Shown here in pieces: positions 44,492 through 53,897 of a stretch of 64,000 bases of DNA. The stretch lies in assembly GCF_036226365.1 (NCBI RefSeq), contig NZ_CP108462.1, positions 6,604,501 to 6,668,500 of the forward strand, read 5' to 3'. The position numbers and the translations under genes are program-made. How positions within the stretch are numbered: position 1 is the stretch's first letter; each line of letters begins with the position of its first letter. Source of the stretch: Streptomyces sp. NBC_01262 (GTDB lineage Bacteria > Actinomycetota > Actinomycetes > Streptomycetales > Streptomycetaceae). The notes below the pieces were generated by a model that saw only the letters and a program-made list of their open reading frames with translations, was not told the DNA's origin and did not search any database.

Positions 44492-44497
44492 ATCGTA
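44492..44497 (-). promoter_or_regulatory. Putative -10 element for leaderless DUF3097 transcript
   Basis: TACGAT (minus strand) ends 7 nt before the ATG at 44484 and no ribosome site is seen. Confidence 0.42.
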
Positions 44498-44506
44498 TCC
44501 AGGACC

Positions 44507-45256
44507 CTAGGAACGCAAACGGAGCGCGTCCCGCTGGGCGCGTACGAAGCCGGCGTCGACGACGGCGCCGTGGCCCGGGACGTAGAGCGCGTCCTCGCCG
44601 CCCAGCAGGAGCAGCTCGTCCAGGGTGCCGGGCCAGTCGCCCGGCGCGGCGTCGGGCCCGGCCTGGGGGGCGCCGGACTCCTCGACGAGGTCGCCGCAGA
44701 AGACCACGACCGGGGCGCCGGGGGCGCCGGGGACGATGACGACCAGGTCGTGCGTGGTGTGGCCGTCGCCGGGGTGGACGAGGAGGACCTGGCGGTCGCC
44801 GCCGAGGTCGAGTACGTAGCGCTGGTCGACGAGGTTGGAGGGGCGGACGAGGGCGTCGGCGGCCTCGGCGGCGGCGCGGGGGTCGGCGCCGTGCTTGACG
44901 GCGTCGCCGCGCAGGGTGAGGTGTTCGCGCTCCAGGTAGGTGTCGAGCGTCATCTCGCCGTAGACCTGGACCTCGTCGGAGGGGAAGGCCGCCGTGCCGA
45001 AGACATGGTCGAAGTGGCCGTGGGTGAGGACGATGTCGGTGACCGGCCGCCCGCCGGTGAGCCCTGCGGGACCGGCGATCCGCTCGCGCAGCTCCGCGCC
45101 CTCGGTCAGCGTCGAGCCGGTGTCGATCATGAGGACGCGGTCCTCGCCGACCACGACGCCGATGGTCACATCCAGGAAGGGGAGCCTGCGCCGGAACACC
45201 CCGGGGGCGAGCCGCTCCCACGCATCAGGCACATCAGCCACGTCAGGCACGTCCAT
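44507..45256 (-). CDS. MBL-fold metallohydrolase
   Basis: 249 residues from the ATG at 45254-45256. The metal-binding motif is [10 protein letters not shown], with a later GDGHTTHDL and [34 protein letters not shown] and [20 protein letters not shown] fit the general MBL hydrolase group (beta-lactamase/glyoxalase II-like). The substrate cannot be assigned. It is divergent from hrcA with 143 nt between starts. TACGGT at 45264-45269 (minus strand) 7 nt upstream suggests a leaderless transcript. Confidence 0.86.
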   Translation of the reverse strand: MDVPDVADVPDAWERLAPGVFRRRLPFLDVTIGVVVGEDRVLMIDTGSTLTEGAELRERIAGPAGLTGGRPVTDIVLTHGHFDHVFGTAAFPSDEVQVYGEMTLDTYLEREHLTLRGDAVKHGADPRAAAEAADALVRPSNLVDQRYVLDLGGDRQVLLVHPGDGHTTHDLVVIVPGAPGAPVVVFCGDLVEESGAPQAGPDAAPGDWPGTLDELLLLGGEDALYVPGHGAVVDAGFVRAQRDALRLRS

Positions 45257-45263
45257 GCGGCCG

Positions 45264-45269
45264 ACCGTA
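45264..45269 (-). promoter_or_regulatory. Putative -10 element for leaderless MBL hydrolase transcript
   Basis: TACGGT (minus strand) ends 7 nt before the ATG at 45256. Confidence 0.4.
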
Positions 45270-45325
45270 TCGGGCCACCCATACCGAGGTCTTGCTACCG
45301 CGCCGTACACTGGCTGCGGGGAAGC

Positions 45326-45350
45326 TGGCACTCATCCGACACGAGTGCCA
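45326..45350. promoter_or_regulatory. CIRCE operator for HrcA
   Basis: Perfect inverted repeat TGGCACTC-N9-GAGTGCCA, 50 nt upstream of hrcA. It matches the core and 9-nt spacer of the CIRCE element (TTAGCACTC-N9-GAGTGCTAA) bound by HrcA. The gene behind it encodes HrcA, so this is direct autoregulation of hrcA-dnaJ2. Confidence 0.93.
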
Positions 45351-45399
45351 AAGTGCCAATGGTGCCACGGGACCCGCGTCTGACTGGAGGTGTGCGCTG

Positions 45400-46422
45400 A
45401 TGCTCAGTGAACGGCGGCTCGAAGTGCTGCGCGCCATCGTCCAGGACTATGTGGGCACGGAAGAGCCGGTCGGCTCCAAGGCGCTGACCGAGCGGCACAG
45501 CCTCGGGGTCTCGCCCGCGACGGTCCGCAACGACATGGCGGTGCTGGAGGAAGAGGGCTATATCCACCAGCCCCATACCAGCGCGGGCCGGGTCCCCACG
45601 GACAAGGGCTACCGGCTCTTCGTCGACAAACTGGCGGGCGTGAAGCCGCTGTCGACGGCCGAGCGGCGCGCGATCCAGAACTTCCTGGGCAGCGCCGTCG
45701 ACCTCGACGACGTCGTGGCCCGCACGGTGCGGCTGCTCGCGCAGCTCACCCGGCAGGTCGCGGTGGTGCAGTATCCGTCCCTCACCCGCTCCACGGTCCG
45801 CCATGTCGAGCTGCTGGCGCTGGCCCCGGCCCGGATCATGCTCGTACTGATCACGGACACCGGGCGGGTCGAACAGCGGCTGGTGGACTGCCCGGCGCCG
45901 GTCGGCGAGACCGTGCTGGCGGATCTGCGGGCGCGGCTGAACAGCCGGGTGGTGGGACGGCGGTTCTCGGACGTTCCGCCGCTGGTGACGGATCTGCCGG
46001 AGAGCTTCGACCGGGACGACCGGCCGGCCGTCTCGCTGGTCCTGGCGACCTTGCTGGAGACGCTGGTCGAGGAGACCGAGGAGCGGGTCATGCTCGGCGG
46101 CACCGCGAATCTGACACGCTTCAATCACGATTTCCCCCTGACCATTCGTCCTGTCCTCGAGGCGCTGGAGGAGCAGATGGTGCTTCTCAAGCTGCTCGGC
46201 GAGGCCAAGGATTCAGGCATGGGCATGACGGTGCGAATCGGTCATGAGAACTTCCACGAGGGCCTCAACTCCACATCCGTGGTCGCGGTCGGCTACGGTT
46301 CGGGCGACGAGGCGGTCGCAAAACTCGGCGTGGTCGGACCGACCCGCATGGACTACCCCGGAACGATGGGAGCGGTACGCGCAGTGGCACGTTACGTCGG
46401 ACAGATCCTGGCGGAGTCGTAA
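45400..46422 (+). CDS. hrcA: Heat-inducible transcription repressor HrcA
   Basis: 340 residues from ATG 45400, preceded by CTGGAGG. HrcA binds CIRCE and represses chaperone genes until released by heat stress. The winged-helix N-terminus ([71 protein letters not shown]) is textbook. The GAF-like core and [23 protein letters not shown] end are normal. CIRCE lies just upstream, and dnaJ2 begins right after its stop with no gap. Confidence 0.97.
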   Translation: MLSERRLEVLRAIVQDYVGTEEPVGSKALTERHSLGVSPATVRNDMAVLEEEGYIHQPHTSAGRVPTDKGYRLFVDKLAGVKPLSTAERRAIQNFLGSAVDLDDVVARTVRLLAQLTRQVAVVQYPSLTRSTVRHVELLALAPARIMLVLITDTGRVEQRLVDCPAPVGETVLADLRARLNSRVVGRRFSDVPPLVTDLPESFDRDDRPAVSLVLATLLETLVEETEERVMLGGTANLTRFNHDFPLTIRPVLEALEEQMVLLKLLGEAKDSGMGMTVRIGHENFHEGLNSTSVVAVGYGSGDEAVAKLGVVGPTRMDYPGTMGAVRAVARYVGQILAES

Positions 46423-47559
46423 GTGGCGACGGACTACTACGCCGTCCTGGGCGTACGGCGAGACGCGGGCCCGGACGAGATCAAGAAGGCGTTCCGACGC
46501 CTGGCGCGCGAGCTTCACCCGGATGTGAATCCGGATCCGAAGACCCAGGAGCGGTTCAAGGAGATCAACGCCGCCTACGAGGTGCTCTCGGACCCGCAGA
46601 AGAAGCAGGTCTACGACCTCGGCGGCGACCCGCTGTCCGCGGCCGGAGGCGGCGGTGGCGCGGGCGGCTTCGGCGCGGGCTTCGGCAACTTCAGCGACAT
46701 CATGGACGCGTTCTTCGGGCAGCAGTCGCAGCGCGGCCCGCGCTCGCGCACCCGGCGCGGCCAGGACGCCATGATCCGGCTGGAGATCGAGCTCGACGAG
46801 GCGGCCTTCGGCACGACGAAGGACATCCAGGTCGACACGGCCGTCACCTGCGGCACCTGCGCGGGCGAGGGCGCCGCCCCCGGCACCGCCGCGCAGACCT
46901 GTGACATGTGCCGCGGCCGTGGCGAGGTCTCGCAGGTCACCCGCTCCTTCCTCGGCCAGGTCATGACCTCCCGGCCCTGCCCCCAGTGCCAGGGCTTCGG
47001 TACCGTCGTCCCGACCCCCTGCCCCGAGTGCGCGGGCGACGGCCGGGTCCGGTCCCGTCGCACCCTCACGGTCAAGATCCCGGCCGGCGTGGACAACGGG
47101 ACCAGGATCCAGCTCGCGGGCGAGGGCGAGGTCGGCCCCGGCGGCGGGCCCGCCGGCGACCTGTACGTCGAGATCCGCGAGCTGCCGCACCCCGTCTTCC
47201 AGAGGCGCGGCGACGACCTGCACTGCACGGTCACCCTCCCGATGACAGCGGCCTCCCTGGGCACCAAGTGCCCGCTGGAGACCCTGGACGGGCTGGAGGA
47301 GGTCGACATCCGGCCCGGCACCCAGTCCGGCCAGTCGATCCCGCTGCACCAGCGCGGCATCACCCACCTGCGGGGCGGCGGGCGCGGGGACCTCATCGTG
47401 CACGTCGAGGTGCTCACGCCGAGCAAGCTCGACCCCGACCAGGAGGAGCTGTTGCGGCGGCTCGCGAAGCTGCGAGGCGAGGAGCGGCCGCTCGGTCAGT
47501 TTCAGCCCGGGCAGCAGGGACTCTTCTCACGGCTGAAGGACGCCTTCAACGGTCGCTGA
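46423..47559 (+). CDS. dnaJ: Chaperone protein DnaJ (DnaJ2)
   Basis: 378 residues, GTG immediately after the hrcA stop. The J domain (1-70) contains HPD at 32-34, needed to stimulate DnaK ATPase. A Gly-rich linker (GGGGGAGGFGAGFGNFSDIMDAFFG) follows. The zinc-finger domain has four CxxCxGxG units: CGTCAGEG, CDMCRGRG, CPQCQGFG and CPECAGDG. A C-terminal substrate-binding region then ends at 378. This is the type I DnaJ paired with hrcA, controlled by the CIRCE upstream. A hairpin follows at 47571. Confidence 0.97.
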   Translation: MATDYYAVLGVRRDAGPDEIKKAFRRLARELHPDVNPDPKTQERFKEINAAYEVLSDPQKKQVYDLGGDPLSAAGGGGGAGGFGAGFGNFSDIMDAFFGQQSQRGPRSRTRRGQDAMIRLEIELDEAAFGTTKDIQVDTAVTCGTCAGEGAAPGTAAQTCDMCRGRGEVSQVTRSFLGQVMTSRPCPQCQGFGTVVPTPCPECAGDGRVRSRRTLTVKIPAGVDNGTRIQLAGEGEVGPGGGPAGDLYVEIRELPHPVFQRRGDDLHCTVTLPMTAASLGTKCPLETLDGLEEVDIRPGTQSGQSIPLHQRGITHLRGGGRGDLIVHVEVLTPSKLDPDQEELLRRLAKLRGEERPLGQFQPGQQGLFSRLKDAFNGR

Positions 47560-47570
47560 GCGGTTTTCGC

Positions 47571-47596
47571 GGCCGGTCGGGGCCACCCGACCGGCC
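47571..47596 (+). terminator. Hairpin after dnaJ2
   Basis: GGCCGGTCGGG / CCCGACCGGCC, 11 bp with a GCCA loop, 12 nt after the dnaJ stop. No T tract. Confidence 0.6.
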
Positions 47597-47634
47597 GGTG
47601 CGAGCCCCGGACAAGGTCATGAAACGATGGCCTC

Positions 47635-48705
47635 ATGGCTACGCTGAACGACCTCCTCGCGTACCCCGTCGTCCAGGCCCCCATGGCCGGCGGCGGGTCG
47701 ACGCCGCGCCTCGCCGCCGCTGTCAGCGAGGCCGGCGGCCTCGGCTTCCTCGCCGCCGGGTACAAGACGCCCGAGGCGATGTACGAGGAGATCAAGCAGG
47801 TCCGCAGCCTCACCGCGAACCCCTTCGGCATGAACCTCTTCATGCCCCAGCTCATCACCGCCGATCCCGCCGCCGTCGAGGTCTACGCCGAGCAGCTGGC
47901 CGGCGAGGCCACCTGGTACAAAACCCCGCTCGGCGATCCGGACTCCGGCAACGACGACGCGTACGAGGCCAAGATCTCGGTCCTGCTCGACAACCCCGTA
48001 CCGGTGGTCAGCTTCACCTTCGGCTGCCCGGACCGGGACACGCTGGACGCCCTCGCGCGCGCCGGCACGTTCACGGTCGTCACCGTCACCTCCACCGCCG
48101 AAGCGCTCGCCGCGCAGCGCGCCGGTGCCGACGCCGTCTGCGTCCAGGGCATAGAGGCCGGCGGCCACCAGGGCACCCACCGCGACGACGCCGAGCTGGA
48201 CTGCGCGGGCGTCGGCCTGCTCGCCCTCGTCCCCCAGGTCCGCGACGCCGTGCGGCTCCCGGTCATCGCCGCCGGCGGCCTCATGCGTGGCGACCAGATC
48301 GCCTCCGTCCTCGCCGTCGGCGCGGACGCCGCCCAGCTCGGCACCGCCTTCCTCGTCTGCCCCGAGTCCGGTGCCAACGCCCTCCACAAGCGCGCCATCA
48401 CCGACCCCGTCTTCACCCACACCGAGCTCACCCGCGCCTTCTCCGGACGCCCCGCCCGCGGCCTCGTCAACCGCTTCATGCGCGAGCACGGCCCCTACGC
48501 CCCCGCCGCCTACCCCCAGGTCCACCACCTCACCGCCCCCCTGCGCAAGGCCGCCGCCGCAGCCGGCGACCCCCAGGCCATGGCCCTGTGGGCCGGCCAG
48601 GGCCACCGCCTGGCCCGGAGCGTCGCGGCGGGCGAGCTCGTCGCCCTGCTGGCCACCGAACTCGACGCCGCCCGTGAGGCGATGGCTGCCGGGAGCGCGT
48701 CATGA
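47635..48705 (+). CDS. Nitronate monooxygenase family FMN enzyme
   Basis: 356 residues, TIM-barrel flavoprotein (2-nitropropane dioxygenase-like). VVQAPMAGGGSTPRLAAAVSEAGGLGFLAAGYKTPEAMYEEI (12-53), VSFTFGCPDRDT, QGIEAGGHQGTHRDD with the catalytic-type His, VIAAGGLMRGDQIASVLAVGADAAQLGTAFLVCPESGA are all typical. The family oxidises nitronates, detoxifying 3-nitropropionate-type compounds, though many members have unknown substrates. Its stop overlaps the rsmE start by 4 nt (ATGA), implying coupled translation. Confidence 0.9.
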   Translation: MATLNDLLAYPVVQAPMAGGGSTPRLAAAVSEAGGLGFLAAGYKTPEAMYEEIKQVRSLTANPFGMNLFMPQLITADPAAVEVYAEQLAGEATWYKTPLGDPDSGNDDAYEAKISVLLDNPVPVVSFTFGCPDRDTLDALARAGTFTVVTVTSTAEALAAQRAGADAVCVQGIEAGGHQGTHRDDAELDCAGVGLLALVPQVRDAVRLPVIAAGGLMRGDQIASVLAVGADAAQLGTAFLVCPESGANALHKRAITDPVFTHTELTRAFSGRPARGLVNRFMREHGPYAPAAYPQVHHLTAPLRKAAAAAGDPQAMALWAGQGHRLARSVAAGELVALLATELDAAREAMAAGSAS

Positions 48706-49457
48706 CCGCCCCCGTCTTCATCGTCGAGCCGGGCGCCCTGACGGGCCTTACGGGCGACCGCGTCGACCGCATCGTCCTGTCCGGCGCCGAGGGCCGCCAC
48801 GCCGTCTCCGTACGCCGCCTGCGCATCGGCGAGGACATCGTCCTCACCGACGGCACCGGTACGGGGGCCTACGGCACGGTGGCCGCGGTCGAGGGCAAGG
48901 ACCACCTCGAGGTCGCCGTAACCGCCCTGCGCAGCGAGCCCGCGCCCCGCCCCCGCATCACCGTTGTCCAGGCCCTCCCCAAGGGCGACCGCGGCGAGCT
49001 GGCGGTCGAGACCATGACCGAGACCGGCGTGGACGCCATCGTGCCCTGGGCGGCGGTCCGTTGCGTCACCCAGTGGCGGGCCGAACGCGGCGCCAAGGCC
49101 CTCGCCAAGTGGCGCTCCACGGCCCGCGAGGCCGCCAAGCAGTCCCGCCGGCTCCGGTTCCCCGACGTGGACGAGCTGATGACCACCCGCCAGGTCGCCG
49201 CGCTGCTCGCGGGCGCCGCCTTCGCCGCCGTGCTCCACGAAGAGGGCTCCGAGCCGCTGGCCTCCGCCGCCCTCCCGGCCGACGGCGACATCGTGCTCGT
49301 CGTCGGCCCGGAGGGCGGGGTCGCCCCGGAGGAGCTGGACGCCTTCGCGGCGGCCGGCGCCAAGCCGTACCGGCTGGGGGCCAGCGTGCTGCGCACCTCC
49401 ACGGCGGGCGTGGCGGCCACGGCGCTGCTGCTGGGGCGGACCGGGCGCTGGGGCTAG
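48702..49457 (+). CDS. rsmE: 16S rRNA (uracil1498-N3)-methyltransferase
   Basis: 251 residues; ATG overlaps the previous stop. SPOUT methyltransferase: N-terminal PUA-like domain (LSGAEGRHAVSVRRLRIGEDIVLTDG), then VVQALPKGDRGELAVETMTETGVDAIVPWAAVRCVTQW and the knot VLVVGPEGGVAPEELDAFAAAGAKPYRLGASVLRTSTAGVAATALLL with the SAM-binding GPEGG and RTSTA. It methylates U1498 in the decoding region of 16S rRNA. Confidence 0.95.
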   Translation: MTAPVFIVEPGALTGLTGDRVDRIVLSGAEGRHAVSVRRLRIGEDIVLTDGTGTGAYGTVAAVEGKDHLEVAVTALRSEPAPRPRITVVQALPKGDRGELAVETMTETGVDAIVPWAAVRCVTQWRAERGAKALAKWRSTAREAAKQSRRLRFPDVDELMTTRQVAALLAGAAFAAVLHEEGSEPLASAALPADGDIVLVVGPEGGVAPEELDAFAAAGAKPYRLGASVLRTSTAGVAATALLLGRTGRWG

Positions 49458-49621
49458 TCCCGGCTGGTCCCGGTCGGCGTGTACTCGTAGATCTTTCGGT
49501 CGGGGATGCGCTCTTTTGGGGGATTTGCGCTGACTCGGCGTAAGTTCCCGTCCAGGCGCCCACGATCGGGGTCGGCCACCTGGATGACGCGCTGCGCCCG
49601 ACGGGTGACTAATGTGACGGC

Positions 49622-52600
49622 GTGACGCAGCCTTCGCACCCCGCGTATCTCCGTTTTCCGCACCTCCACGGTGACCTGATCACCTTCACGGCCGAGGACG
49701 ACATCTGGGCGGCCCCACTGGACGGCGGCGGCCGTGCATGGCGGGTCAGCGCGGACAACGTGCCCGTCGACCATCCCCGGATCTCGCCGGACGGCGAGTG
49801 GATCGCGTGGACGTCGACCCGCGACGGGGCGCCGGAGGCGCATGTCGCGCCGGTGGACGGCGGGGCGTCGAAGCGGCTGACGTACTGGGGGAGTTGGAAG
49901 ACCTCGGTGCGCGGCTGGACGGCCGGAGGGGAGGTCGTGGCGGTCAGCACCCACGGGCAGGCGAGCCTGCGGCGGAGCTGGGCGCGGGCGGTGCCGCTGG
50001 ACGGCGGGCCGGGACGGGTGCTGCCGTACGGGCCGGTCGGAGCGGTGGCGTACGGGCCGGGGGACCAGGTGGTGCTGCTGTCGGCGGGGATGAACCGCGA
50101 GGCGGCGTGGTGGAAGCGGTACCGGGGCGGGACGGCCGGGAAGCTGTGGATCGACCGTGACGGCGGCGGCGAGTTCGAGCGGCTCCACGAGGGGCTCGGC
50201 GGCAACATCGAGTACCCGGTGTGGGTGGGGGAGCGGATCGCCTTCCTGTCCGACCACGAGGGCGTGGGGGCCCTGTACTCCAGCCTGGCCGACGGGACGG
50301 ATCTGCGGCGGCACACGCCCGTGGACGGCTTCTACGCCCGCCATGCCGCCACCGACGGCGCCCGGGTGATCTACGCGTCCGCCGGCGAGCTGTGGATCCT
50401 GGACGACCTGGAGGGCGCCGAGCCGCGCCGCGTGGCCGTGCGCCTGGGCGGGCAGCGTACGGATCTGCAGCCGCATCCGGTCCGGGCGGCGCACTACCTC
50501 GGCGGGGCGCGCCCGGACCACACGGGGCGGGGCAGCGCGGTGGAGGTGCGCGGGACGACGCACTGGGTGACGCATCGCGGCGGCCCGGCGCGGGCGCTGT
50601 CGGCCGAGCCGGGGGTGCGCACGAGGCTGCCCAGGGTGTTCGGGGGCGAGGGCGACCAGCAGGTGGTCCGGGTGACGGACGCGGAGGGCGAGGACGCGCT
50701 GGAGGTCGGACCGGCCGCCGGTGGCGCCTCGCGCAAGCTCGCCGCCGGACGGCTCGGCCGCGTACTGGGCCTCACGGTGTCGCCCGACGGGCACCGGATC
50801 GCGGTGGCCTCGCACGACGGGCGGGTGCTGCTGGTCGACACCCAGACGGGCGAGGTGCGCACCGTGGCCACCAGCGAGCACGGGCATGCCACCGGGCTCG
50901 CCTTCTCACCGGACTCGGCCTGGCTCGCCTGGTCGCACCCCGGCCCGGCCCCGCTGCGCAACCTGAAGCTGGCCGCGACAGCCGATCTGACGACCGTCGA
51001 CGCGACGCCGCTGCGCTTCAACGACTCCTCGCCCGCCTTCACCTCCGACGGCAAGCACCTCGCGTTCCTCTCCGAGCGGGCCTTCGACCCGGTCTACGAC
51101 GAGCACGTCTTCGACCTGTCGTTCCCCAACGCCTGCCGCCCGCACCTCATCACGCTCGCCGCCACCACCCCCTCGCCCTTCGGCCCGCAGCGCCACGGCC
51201 GCCCCGTCGACCCCGGGGCCGACGAGAAGTCCGAGAAGACCGAGGGCGACGCCCCGAAGAAGGACACCGCCCCCGTCACCAAGGTCGACGCCGAGGGCCT
51301 GGCCGACCGCATCGTGCCCTTCCCGGTGGAGGCCGCCCGCTACTCGACCTGCCGCGCCGCCAAGGACGGCGTCCTGTGGCTGCGGCACCCGCTGCGCGGC
51401 GTCCTCGGCGCGGCCCGGGCCACGCCGGAGGCCGAACCGCCCGCCACGACGCTCGAGCGCTACGACCTCAAGCAGCTGCGTATCGAGGAACTCGCCGACG
51501 ACGCCGACGACTACGCCGTCAGCGGCGACGGCAACAAGGTCCTGATCACCTCCGGCCACACGCTCCGGGTCGCCTCCGCCGACCACAAGTCCGTGCCCTC
51601 GGAGGACGATTCGGACTCCAACGTCACCGTGGATCTCTCCCGCGTACGCCTCACCGTCCAGCCGCACGCCGAATGGCGCCAGATGTACGACGAGGCGCAC
51701 CGCCTCATGCGGGACAACTTCTGGCGGCCCGACATGGGCGGCGTCGACTGGGACGGCGTCGCCGAGCGCTACCGGCCCGTCCTGGACCGGGTCGCCACCC
51801 ACGACGACCTCGTCGACCTGCTCTGGGAGGTCGCCGGCGAACTCGGCACCTCGCACGCCTACGTGACCCCGCCGGGCGGCCACGGGGACGCCCTGCACCG
51901 GCAGGGCCTGCTCGGCGCGGACATCTCCCGCGACCCGGAGGGCGTCTGGCGGGTCGACCGCGTCCTGCCCTCGGAGACCTCCGACCCCCGCGCCCGCTCC
52001 CCGCTCGCCGCGCCCGGCGTCGCCGTCCGCGCCGGGGACGCCCTGCTCGCCGTCGACGGCCGCCCCGTCGACCCGGTCACCGGCCCCGGTCCGCTGCTCA
52101 TCGGCACCGCCCGCAAGCCCGTCGAGCTGACCGTCGCCGGCGAGGCGGGCGTACGGCATGTGGTCGTCGTGCCCGTCGCCGACGAGGAGCCGCTGCGCTA
52201 TCACGACTGGGTCGCAGGCCGGCGTGCCTACGTCCACGAGCACTCCGCCGGACGCCTCGGCTATCTGCACGTCCCCGACATGGTCGGCTCCGGCTGGGCC
52301 CAGCTCCACCGCGACCTGCGGGTCGAGGTCGCGCGCGAAGGGCTCGTGGTCGACGTACGCGAGAACCGCGGCGGCCACACGTCCCAGCTCGTCGTCGAGA
52401 AGCTGGCCCGCCGCATCGTCGGCTGGGACCTCCCGCGCGGCCTGCCCGCCCTCAGCTACCCCATGGACGCCCCGCGCGGCCCCGTCGTCGCCGTCGCCAA
52501 CGAGCACTCCGGCTCCGACGGCGACATCGTCAACGCCGCCATCAAGGCCCTCGGCATCGGCCCCGTGGTCGGCACCCGCACCTGGGGCGGCGTCATCGGC

Positions 52601-52846
52601 ATCGACTCGCGCTACCACCTCGTCGACGGCACGCTCGTCACCCAGCCCAAGTACGCCTTCTGGCTGGAGGGGATGGGCTGGGACGTCGAGAACCACGGCG
52701 TCGATCCCGACATCGAGGTCCCGCACACCCCGCAGGACTGGGCGGCCGGGCGCGATCCCCAACTCGATGTCGCGATCCGCGTAGCGCTGGACGCGCTGGC
52801 GGAGCGGCCCGCGAAGACGCCGCCGGGGCTACCGCCGTTGCCGTAG
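49622..52846 (+). CDS. Tricorn protease homologue (S41 family)
   Basis: 1074 residues, close to the Thermoplasma tricorn (1071). Two beta-propeller regions form the N-terminal two thirds (LRFPHLHGDLITFTAEDDIWAAPLDGG ... ISPDGEWIAWTS; ... LTVSPDGHRIAVASHD ...). Then come a C1 domain, a PDZ (RDPEGVWRVDRVLPSE ... GDALLAVDGRPVD) and the C2 catalytic part. Catalytic residues appear kept: S744/H745 (LGTSHAYV), nucleophile S965 in GSDGDIVNAA and E1023 in DVENHGVDPD. The enzyme trims oligopeptides downstream of the proteasome. A charged insert (GADEKSEKTEGDAPKKDT) lies between the propellers. GTG start at 49622. Confidence 0.93.
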   Translation: MTQPSHPAYLRFPHLHGDLITFTAEDDIWAAPLDGGGRAWRVSADNVPVDHPRISPDGEWIAWTSTRDGAPEAHVAPVDGGASKRLTYWGSWKTSVRGWTAGGEVVAVSTHGQASLRRSWARAVPLDGGPGRVLPYGPVGAVAYGPGDQVVLLSAGMNREAAWWKRYRGGTAGKLWIDRDGGGEFERLHEGLGGNIEYPVWVGERIAFLSDHEGVGALYSSLADGTDLRRHTPVDGFYARHAATDGARVIYASAGELWILDDLEGAEPRRVAVRLGGQRTDLQPHPVRAAHYLGGARPDHTGRGSAVEVRGTTHWVTHRGGPARALSAEPGVRTRLPRVFGGEGDQQVVRVTDAEGEDALEVGPAAGGASRKLAAGRLGRVLGLTVSPDGHRIAVASHDGRVLLVDTQTGEVRTVATSEHGHATGLAFSPDSAWLAWSHPGPAPLRNLKLAATADLTTVDATPLRFNDSSPAFTSDGKHLAFLSERAFDPVYDEHVFDLSFPNACRPHLITLAATTPSPFGPQRHGRPVDPGADEKSEKTEGDAPKKDTAPVTKVDAEGLADRIVPFPVEAARYSTCRAAKDGVLWLRHPLRGVLGAARATPEAEPPATTLERYDLKQLRIEELADDADDYAVSGDGNKVLITSGHTLRVASADHKSVPSEDDSDSNVTVDLSRVRLTVQPHAEWRQMYDEAHRLMRDNFWRPDMGGVDWDGVAERYRPVLDRVATHDDLVDLLWEVAGELGTSHAYVTPPGGHGDALHRQGLLGADISRDPEGVWRVDRVLPSETSDPRARSPLAAPGVAVRAGDALLAVDGRPVDPVTGPGPLLIGTARKPVELTVAGEAGVRHVVVVPVADEEPLRYHDWVAGRRAYVHEHSAGRLGYLHVPDMVGSGWAQLHRDLRVEVAREGLVVDVRENRGGHTSQLVVEKLARRIVGWDLPRGLPALSYPMDAPRGPVVAVANEHSGSDGDIVNAAIKALGIGPVVGTRTWGGVIGIDSRYHLVDGTLVTQPKYAFWLEGMGWDVENHGVDPDIEVPHTPQDWAAGRDPQLDVAIRVALDALAERPAKTPPGLPPLP

Positions 52847-52941
52847 CCGGCGCTACCTAGCAAGGCCCGCCCTCGCCTTTAGGTATACGCATCTTTGCCC
52901 GGCCGCCCGCAGGGCACGTACGGCCCGGGGAGACTCGGAGC

Positions 52942-53856
52942 GTGCCCGAGATCCTCGACCACGAACGCGCAGCGGACGTCGCGGAGCTGCTCCATGACGC
53001 CCGCCTGGTGACGATCACCGGCATGGCCGGCGTCGGCAAGACGAGACTGGCCCGGGAGGTGGCGAGGTCGGCCGGACTGCCGGCGTTCGGGCTGGACCTG
53101 ACGGAGTGCCGGGCGCCGGGGATGCTGCCGCAGGCGGTAGCGGGGGTGCTGGGGCTCGCGCGGTACACGGATCTGCCGCCCGCGGAGGCGCTGGCGCGCA
53201 CCCTGCTGAACCGCAGCGCGCTGCTCGTACTGGACACGTGCGAGCATCTGACCGTCGCGTGCGCGGAGTTGGCGGCGTACCTGCTGGACGCGGCGCCCGG
53301 GCTGCGAATACTGGCGACGAGCCGCAGGACACTGAGCGTCGAGGGCGAGCGCGTGCTGCGGCTCGGCCCGCTGCGCGCGGAGTACAGCGTGCGGCTGCTG
53401 ATGCGGCGGGCGGCGGCGTACGGAGCGGTGCTGCCGGACTACATGGCGGCGAGGATCTGCGCCTACCTGGACGGCGATCCGCTGAGCATCGAGCTGGCGG
53501 CGCGCAGGCTGCGCCACATGTCGGGCAAGCGCCTGTCGGAGCGGCTGAGCATGCCCGGGGAGAGATTCACGCTGCTGACGGACGGCCCGACCGAGCCGCT
53601 GCGGCACCACACGCTGCGCGCGGCGATCGGCTGGAGCCATGAGCTGTGCACGCGCGAGGAACGGCTGCTGTGGGCGCGACTGTCGGCCTTCCCGGCGGAG
53701 TTCGCGGCCGGGCAGGCGGAGCTGCTGTTCCCCGGCGGGGCGCGGCCCGCGGACCTGGCGGCGGCCTCGGTGCTGCTGGCCACGGCGGACGGCCGCTATC
53801 TGCTTCCGCTGGGCCACCGCGAGTACGGCGCCGACTGGCTGGCGCAGCTCGGATAG
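52942..53856 (+). CDS. Orphan STAND-type (AfsR/LuxR-like) NTPase
   Basis: 304 residues, GTG start. It is a single nucleotide-binding domain of the kind found inside AfsR/SARP and LuxR regulators: Walker A GMAGVGKT (27-34), Walker B ALLVLDTCEHLTVA, LRILATSRRTL (sensor), and the winged part GDPLSIELAARRLRHMSGKRLSERLS ... LRHHTLRAAIGWSHELCTREERLLWARLSAFPAEF. Here neither a SARP/LuxR DNA-binding domain nor TPR repeats are present; the protein stops after the winged part. It may be a truncated regulator or an adaptor ATPase. Next gene starts 41 nt downstream. Confidence 0.8.
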   Translation: MPEILDHERAADVAELLHDARLVTITGMAGVGKTRLAREVARSAGLPAFGLDLTECRAPGMLPQAVAGVLGLARYTDLPPAEALARTLLNRSALLVLDTCEHLTVACAELAAYLLDAAPGLRILATSRRTLSVEGERVLRLGPLRAEYSVRLLMRRAAAYGAVLPDYMAARICAYLDGDPLSIELAARRLRHMSGKRLSERLSMPGERFTLLTDGPTEPLRHHTLRAAIGWSHELCTREERLLWARLSAFPAEFAAGQAELLFPGGARPADLAAASVLLATADGRYLLPLGHREYGADWLAQLG

Positions 53857-53897
53857 GCTGCGCGTGTAGATACCAGACGCTAGCCGGAGGCGGAACC

